A DNA stretch of 64,000 nt, taken from positions 149,420 to 213,419 of the forward strand of contig CALUSM010000001.1 in NCBI GenBank assembly GCA_944323445.1, read 5' to 3'. Shown in pieces: positions 59,293-64,000 of this stretch; positions within the stretch are counted from its first letter, which is position 1; every line of letters begins with the position of its first letter. Source of the stretch: an uncultured Bacteroidales bacterium. Lineage in GTDB: Bacteria > Bacteroidota > Bacteroidia > Bacteroidales > UBA932. The translations under genes and the position numbers were made by a program. A model generated the notes under the pieces. That model saw nothing but the letters and a program-made list of their open reading frames with translations, had not been told where the DNA came from and searched no databases.

Positions 59293-60684
59293 ATGATTAA
59301 ACGTCTATTTACCATCTGTGCCGCTATGTCCTTAGCGGCGGCCGCCATGGCACAGGGCGGCATCTCCGATGAGATGATGGCTCGCATCAAGCAGGGCTGG
59401 CAAGGTACGCCTGAGGAACTGGCTCTGCGCAACGCCATTTCTGCCAACGACATCAACAAACTGTCGGTGAAGCAGGGCATAGAGTCCACATACGATTTCT
59501 ATTTTTCAGAAGAGGTGCCGTCAAAGGGTATATCCGACCAGCAGTCCAGCGGACGCTGTTGGCTTTTCTCCGGCATGAACGTGCTGAGATCCAAAATGAT
59601 AGAAAAGTATAACCTCGGCCCATTCGAGTTCTCCCAGAATTACATCTTCTTCTACGACCAGCTGGAGAAGGCCAATCTCTATCTCCAGGGCATCATCGAC
59701 ACCCGTGATTTGCCCATGGACGACCGCAAGGTGGAGTGGCTTTTCCGCCATACGATAGGAGACGGCGGTCAGTTTACAGGTGTGTCCGACCTGATTACCA
59801 AGTACGGCATAGTGCCCTCCAACGTAATGCCCGAGACATGGGCCGCCAACCACACTTCCGGAATGTCCCGCCTGCTGGATCTCAAGCTCAAGGAGTTCGG
59901 TCTGGAACTGCGGGAGATGACCGGCCCGAAAAAGGAGCTGCCCGACATGCTCGAGGCCCGCAAGGTGGAGATGCTCGCCTTCGTGTACCGCTTTCTCGTG
60001 CTCAATCTCGGTGAGCCTCCCGTGGAGTTCACATGGACCATGTATGACGCCGAGGGCAAGCCCGTCAGCACCAAGACCTACACCCCGAAGTCATTCTACG
60101 ACGAGTATGTGGGCGTAGATCTGAAGAACAACTACGTGATGCTGATGAACGACCCCACCCGAGAGTTCTACAAGGTCTACGAGATAGAGTACGACCGTCA
60201 TCAGTACGACGGTAAGAACTGGCTGTACATCAACCTCCCAATAGAGGATATAGAGGCTATGGCCATTGCCTCCATAAAGGACGGCACCATGATGTACTTC
60301 TCCTGTGACGTGGGCAAGTTCCTCGACCGGACCAACGGCGTTCTGGATGTGAACTACTACGACTACGCTTCGCTGATGGGCACCACCTTCGGCATGGACA
60401 AGCGCGAGAGAATCCTGACCGGTGCCAGCGGCTCGTCCCACGCCATGACCCTTATGGCAGTGGACCTCGACGAGAACGGCAACGCTAAAAAATGGAAAGT
60501 GGAGAATTCCTGGGGAATGACCGGCCACGAGGGACATCTCGTGATGACCGACGAGTGGTTCGAGGAATACATGTTCCGTCTCGTGGTGGAGAAGAAATAT
60601 GTTCCGGAGGATATCCTCAAGCTTCTGGACACCACTCCGATAATGCTTCCGCCATGGGATCCCATGTTCGCGGAGGAACTGTAA
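59293..60684 (+). CDS. Secreted C1-family peptidase (bleomycin hydrolase / PepC-like)
   Basis: Protein of 463 residues. A signal peptide (MIKRLFTICAAMSLAAAAMAQ, cut in two here at the Ala-x-Ala) is followed by the papain-type PepC fold: Gln and Cys in SDQQSSGRCWLFSG, His in GASGSSHAMTL, Asn in VENSWGMTGHEG. All four active positions are present. PepC is normally cytoplasmic and hexameric; the signal peptide points to the periplasm, where it could trim peptides taken up for fermentation. The start ATG 59293 gives the only clean signal sequence. Confidence 0.92.
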   Translation: MIKRLFTICAAMSLAAAAMAQGGISDEMMARIKQGWQGTPEELALRNAISANDINKLSVKQGIESTYDFYFSEEVPSKGISDQQSSGRCWLFSGMNVLRSKMIEKYNLGPFEFSQNYIFFYDQLEKANLYLQGIIDTRDLPMDDRKVEWLFRHTIGDGGQFTGVSDLITKYGIVPSNVMPETWAANHTSGMSRLLDLKLKEFGLELREMTGPKKELPDMLEARKVEMLAFVYRFLVLNLGEPPVEFTWTMYDAEGKPVSTKTYTPKSFYDEYVGVDLKNNYVMLMNDPTREFYKVYEIEYDRHQYDGKNWLYINLPIEDIEAMAIASIKDGTMMYFSCDVGKFLDRTNGVLDVNYYDYASLMGTTFGMDKRERILTGASGSSHAMTLMAVDLDENGNAKKWKVENSWGMTGHEGHLVMTDEWFEEYMFRLVVEKKYVPEDILKLLDTTPIMLPPWDPMFAEEL

Positions 60685-60690
60685 TCCGAA

Positions 60691-60903
60691 ATGCCGATGG
60701 AGCGCCTGCGCAAGATATGGCTCTTCTATTATGAAGGCTTCAGGGACATGTCGTCCCTCGGGAGGACCCTGTGGATAGTGGTCCTCCTGAAGCTCTTCAT
60801 TATGTTCGCTGTCCTGAGGGTATTCTTTTTCCGTCCGGCCCTGGCCGACTGTGAGACGGACGCGGAGAAGAGTCAGGCGGTGATCGAGAATCTTATAAAA
60901 TAA
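60691..60903 (+). CDS. DUF4492 small membrane protein
   Basis: Protein of 70 residues (ATG 60697 also possible). One membrane segment (LWIVVLLKLFIMFAVLRVFFF) after a short cytoplasmic front (KIWLFYYEGFRDMSSLGRTL). This family lies in front of cydA in many Bacteroidota and is thought to help assemble or stabilise the bd oxidase, like the small subunits CydX/CydH elsewhere. The gap to the peptidase gene is 6 nt and to cydA 23 nt. Confidence 0.85.
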   Translation: MPMERLRKIWLFYYEGFRDMSSLGRTLWIVVLLKLFIMFAVLRVFFFRPALADCETDAEKSQAVIENLIK

Positions 60904-60926
60904 AAATAAACTAAAACCTCAAACAG

Positions 60927-62489
60927 ATGCTTTTAACAACACTTGTAGACCTGTCGAGGTGGCAGTTCGCCCTGACGGCCATGTACCACTGGCTGTTCGT
61001 GCCCCTGACCCTCGGCCTTGGCTTTCTGATAGCCTTTATGGAGACCCGGTACGTGATGACCGGTGACGAGTTCTGGAAGCGGACTACGAAATTCTGGATG
61101 AAGCTCTTCGCCGTCAATTTCGCAATGGGCGTGGCGACAGGTATCATCCTCGAGTTCGAGTTCGGAACCAACTGGAGCAACTACTCATGGTTCGTGGGCG
61201 ACATCTTCGGCGCTCCGCTGGCCATTGAGGGTATCTTCGCATTTTTCATGGAGAGTACCTTCTTCGCGGTGATGTACTTCGGCTGGAACAAGGTAAGCAA
61301 GAAAGCCCACTTAGTATCCACCTGGCTCACGGCCATCGGAACCAATCTCTCCGCCGTCTGGATCCTCATCGCCAACTCCTGGATGCAGTATCCCGTGGGC
61401 ATGGAGTTCAATCCCGACACTGCCCGCAGCGAGATGACGGACTTCTGGGCGGTAGTCTCTTCCCCCGTGGCCATCAACAAATTCCTCCACTCGGTGACCA
61501 ACGGCTACGTGCTCGCCTCGGTATTCGTAATCGCCGTATCCTCCTGGTTCCTGCTCAGGAAACGTGAGACACTCCTGGCCCGCAAGTCCATCCGCGTGGC
61601 CTCCGTCTTCGGAATCATATCCCTCGCCGTGCTCATCGGTACCGGTGACGGCTCGGCCTACAACGTGGCCAAGGTGCAGCCCATGAAGCTCGCCGCCATG
61701 GAGGGTCTCTACGACGGCTCTGAGAAGGCTCCGCTGGTAGCCGTAGGTATCCTGAATCCGGACAAGGACATCGTCGGTGAGGACGGTGCGGACGAGGACC
61801 CCTACCTCTTCGAGATATCCTTCCCCAACATGCTCTCGTTCCTGGCCACCCGTCAGGCAGACGGCTTCGTGCCCGGCATCAACGACATCATCGAGGGCGG
61901 CTACGAGTTCACCGACCGGGAAGGCAATACCTACATCGAGCCTTCCTTCGTCGAGAAGAAGGCCATGGGTACCGCCGCAGTAACGGCCCTGGCCGACTAT
62001 CAGACAGCCAAACAGGCCGGAGATACCCAGGCGATGGCCCAGGCGGAGGCCGTTCTCGAGCAGAACTTCGACTACTTCGGCTACCACTACATCGAGGAGC
62101 CGGAGGACCTGGTGCCCAATGTCCCGCTGGTCTTCTACGCCTTCCATATCATGGTGGCCCTCGGCATGTTCTTCATCCTGCTCTTCGTCCTCTACATCGT
62201 CTTCGAGTGGAAGAACCTCATCGTCAGCGACAAGCACAAGTGGCTCCTGTGGCTGGGCATCATCAGCCTGCCCCTGGTCTACATCTGCTCCCAGTCGGGC
62301 TGGATCGTAGCCGAGGTCGGCCGTCAGCCCTGGACCATCCAGAACCTGCTGCCCGTGAATGCGGCCGTATCAGGCGTTGAGCCCGGTAACGTACTCACGA
62401 CCCTGATCATCTTCGCAGTTCTGTTCACCGCCATGCTCGTCGTGGAAATCAGCATCATGCTCAAACAGATTAAGAAAGGAGGAGAATAA
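60927..62489 (+). CDS. cydA: Cytochrome bd quinol oxidase, subunit I
   Basis: Protein of 520 residues, normal length. It oxidises quinol and reduces O2. Heme ligands: His 21 in TAMYHWLFVPLTLG (heme d/b595 side), His in NKFLHSVTNGYV, and Met in a later helix. The Q-loop domain and the GRQPWTIQNLLP motif near the end are present. Nine membrane segments are expected. The enzyme lets an otherwise anaerobic cell respire at very low O2. Confidence 0.95.
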   Translation: MLLTTLVDLSRWQFALTAMYHWLFVPLTLGLGFLIAFMETRYVMTGDEFWKRTTKFWMKLFAVNFAMGVATGIILEFEFGTNWSNYSWFVGDIFGAPLAIEGIFAFFMESTFFAVMYFGWNKVSKKAHLVSTWLTAIGTNLSAVWILIANSWMQYPVGMEFNPDTARSEMTDFWAVVSSPVAINKFLHSVTNGYVLASVFVIAVSSWFLLRKRETLLARKSIRVASVFGIISLAVLIGTGDGSAYNVAKVQPMKLAAMEGLYDGSEKAPLVAVGILNPDKDIVGEDGADEDPYLFEISFPNMLSFLATRQADGFVPGINDIIEGGYEFTDREGNTYIEPSFVEKKAMGTAAVTALADYQTAKQAGDTQAMAQAEAVLEQNFDYFGYHYIEEPEDLVPNVPLVFYAFHIMVALGMFFILLFVLYIVFEWKNLIVSDKHKWLLWLGIISLPLVYICSQSGWIVAEVGRQPWTIQNLLPVNAAVSGVEPGNVLTTLIIFAVLFTAMLVVEISIMLKQIKKGGE

Positions 62490-62491
62490 TC

Positions 62492-63592
62492 ATGGATACA
62501 CTGTATTTTCTGCAACATTACTGGTGGGCACTGGTAGCCCTCCTCGGCGCTATCCTCGTTTTCCTGCTCTTCGTTCAGGGCGCCCAGGGACTGCTGCTGC
62601 GCACCGCCTCTTCGGAGGACGAGAAGGACCTGGTAGTCAAATACGCCGGGCACAAATGGGAAATCACCTTCACCACCCTCGTCACCTTCGGCGGAGCGGC
62701 CTTCGCCTCCTTCCCCCTGTTCTATTCCACCAGCTTCGGAGGAGCCTACTGGCTGTGGATCTGCATCCTGCTGCTCTTTGTCATCCAGGCATTCTCCTTT
62801 GAATACCGCAAGGCTGCCGGCAACATCCTGGGGGCCCGTACCTTTGAGATTTTCCTCTTCCTGAACGGAGCCCTCGGCACCTTCCTCCTCGGAGTGGCCG
62901 TCGGCACCTTCTTCACCGGAGGCGCCTTCACCGTGGACAAGGTCTCCATCACCGATGCCGCCTCCCCCGCCATTTCGACCTGGGCCAACGGCTGGCACGG
63001 CCTGGATGCCCTCGCAAACCCGATGAACCTCCTGCTCGGAGTGGTGGTGTTCCTGGCCGCCAGGACCCTCGGCCTGCTCTACCTGCTGACCAAACCGGAT
63101 GTCGGCGCATTTGCGGATAAATGCCGCAGACGGCTGATGATCACCGCCCCCGCATTCGTCCTGACCTTCGTGGCCTTCGTCCTCTGGCTCTTCCTCAGGA
63201 CCGGCTATGCGGTGGATCCCGCGACAGGCGTAATCTCGCCCGAGCCCTTCAAATACCTGCACAACATCCTGCACACCTGGTGGACAGCCGTAGTCTTCCT
63301 GCTCGGCGTCGTCCTCGTGCTGGCAGGCCTCGGAAGGCATTTTCTTGGCAAGGGCCTCAGGCTGAACTTCTACATCGTGGGCGCGGGCGCACTGCTCGCG
63401 GTCTGGGCCATTCTGCTCATCGCAGGCTTCAATGATACCGCCTACTACGTCTCTACCGTAGACATCCAGGATTCCCTGACTCTCTACAACAGCTCGTCCA
63501 GCCTCTTCACCCTCAAGGTCATGGCATGGGTGTCCTTGGCAATACCTTTTGTTATAGCGTATATCGTCTGGATGTGGCGTAAGATGAGGTAG
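62492..63592 (+). CDS. cydB: Cytochrome bd quinol oxidase, subunit II
   Basis: Protein of 366 residues, starting 2 nt after cydA. It has eight predicted membrane segments; the W-x-x-K-type loop (AGHKWEITFTTLVTFGGAAF) and the SFEYRKAAGN stretch are typical. No extra domain. The pair with cydA and DUF4492 forms the oxidase. Two terminators follow. Confidence 0.94.
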   Translation: MDTLYFLQHYWWALVALLGAILVFLLFVQGAQGLLLRTASSEDEKDLVVKYAGHKWEITFTTLVTFGGAAFASFPLFYSTSFGGAYWLWICILLLFVIQAFSFEYRKAAGNILGARTFEIFLFLNGALGTFLLGVAVGTFFTGGAFTVDKVSITDAASPAISTWANGWHGLDALANPMNLLLGVVVFLAARTLGLLYLLTKPDVGAFADKCRRRLMITAPAFVLTFVAFVLWLFLRTGYAVDPATGVISPEPFKYLHNILHTWWTAVVFLLGVVLVLAGLGRHFLGKGLRLNFYIVGAGALLAVWAILLIAGFNDTAYYVSTVDIQDSLTLYNSSSSLFTLKVMAWVSLAIPFVIAYIVWMWRKMR

Positions 63593-63639
63593 AACGGAAC
63601 TTCCCCGGCTGTTCCCAGGCCGTTTTATGATTGATTTCC

Positions 63640-63693
63640 AACTCCTGCGGATGCGTAGTGGATATACCGCTCACATCCGGCAGGAGTTTTTGT
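63640..63693 (+). terminator. Rho-independent terminator after cydB
   Basis: AACTCCTGC-GATG pairs with CATC-GGCAGGAGTT over a long loop, then TTTTTG. Confidence 0.85.
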
Positions 63694-63699
63694 TTAAAA

Positions 63700-63730
63700 A
63701 TGTGCCGTCTCTTGCACAGAAACGGCACAT
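63700..63730 (-). terminator. Terminator for a leftward gene
   Basis: ATGTGCCGT and ACGGCACAT pair; on the minus strand the stem is followed by TTTTTAAAC. It sits 29 nt past the stop of the partial leftward frame at 63759. Confidence 0.65.
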
Positions 63731-63758
63731 CTGCAATTAATCATTGACGCAAAGCTAG

Positions 63759-64000
63759 TTAAAAATCGCGTACTGTCAAAATAATCTGACAAAATTGACA
63801 GAAACCATAATGGTCCGCGGCGGAAGTCACTGACCGGCAGCCTCTTTGTCCGGGGGTGCATTTCGCGCATCTATCTGAGTTCCAAAAAGTTGCATTGGGG
63901 CTCAGGAGCCGGGAGTACGTGCTTCCCTCATTAATGCCGCCGTTTTTCTCCAGAACGATGGACACAACCGACCCCACCGCAACCGTATCCTCCAGGGCCC
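63759..64000 (-). CDS. Possible 3' end of a leftward gene, cut by the window edge
   Basis: The minus-strand frame is open to the right edge (starting ALEDTVAVGSVVSIVLEKNG) and ends at 63759; a minus-strand terminator follows, which supports a gene end. The last 30 residues are Cys-rich (RCAKCTPGQRGC, GFCQFCQ). I do not recognise it. A frame open by chance cannot be excluded. Confidence 0.4.
   Translation of the reverse strand, partial: ALEDTVAVGSVVSIVLEKNGGINEGSTYSRLLSPNATFWNSDRCAKCTPGQRGCRSVTSAADHYGFCQFCQIILTVRDF

Overview
The window looks like a high-GC member of the order Bacteroidales (Bacteroidota). The evidence is: promoters of the TAnnTTTG type in front of most transcription units; Bacteroidota-specific families (DUF4105, DUF4492 before cydAB, OstA-like protein behind SurA, DUF2141, WG-repeat proteins); an anaerobic core (homodimeric pyruvate:ferredoxin oxidoreductase, PycB/OadA-type carboxyltransferase) next to a cytochrome bd oxidase; and a Bacteroidota-type OxyR-peroxiredoxin-thioredoxin block. 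A Rikenellaceae-like or related gut lineage is plausible, but the genus cannot be fixed from the sequence alone.

Layout. 1-4.2 kb: 3' end of pnp, a radical SAM protein, a YhcH protein, a DUF4105 membrane protein and a secreted NlpC/P60 peptidase. 4.2-10.4 kb: guaB followed by an envelope-biogenesis run (SurA-like lipoprotein, SurA, OstA-like LPS transport protein). 10.4-14.9 kb: histidine degradation (hutH-hutI-ftcD, no hutU). 15-18.5 kb: type II fatty acid synthesis (fabH-fabF-fabZ-fabG). 18.5-22.1 kb: leftward operon of a lipoprotein, a WG-repeat protein, an unknown and a patatin-like phospholipase. 22.2-27.4 kb: DUF308 protein, tRNA-Arg, fabD and nifJ. 27.4-31.8 kb: four surface-glycan glycosyltransferases, including two tandem paralogues. 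31.8-37.2 kb: tRNA-His, PycB-like protein, copA and an M23 peptidase. 37.2-40.7 kb: a predicted sigma-54 small RNA, an AraC regulator, miaA, a prolyl-tRNA deacylase and glsA. 40.7-44.0 kb: a MoxR/VWA/unknown operon opposite a serine-less ACP-like gene. 44-46.4 kb: oxyR opposite peroxiredoxin-thioredoxin. 46.4-56.1 kb: an accessory-looking stretch with a porin, a compact ATP-grasp-like gene, a REP-associated transposase (RAYT) with four related intergenic repeats, a structured RNA that resembles 6S RNA, two low-GC exported proteins, a broken toxin with an intact antitoxin, pgeF and a TlpA-like lipoprotein. 56.3-64 kb: a wHTH/membrane-protein pair, DUF2141, a BPL_N lipoprotein, a secreted C1 peptidase and DUF4492-cydA-cydB.

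The most interesting signals are not protein genes: (i) a canonical -24/-12 sigma-54 promoter at 37255-37271 followed by about 70 nt carrying two copies of GGTTAAGTA and ending in a terminator, with no reading frame; (ii) a rod-like structured RNA at 51117-51351 with several perfectly paired helices; (iii) a family of about 165-175 bp intergenic repeats with GGTAAGCAG/CTGCTTACC ends, two copies of which flank the RAYT gene. Several proteins have lost a key residue: the ACP-like protein lacks the phosphopantetheine serine, the PycB C-terminal domain lacks the biotinyl lysine, and the VWA protein has a degenerate HExxH. No prophage, CRISPR array or classical insertion sequence was seen.
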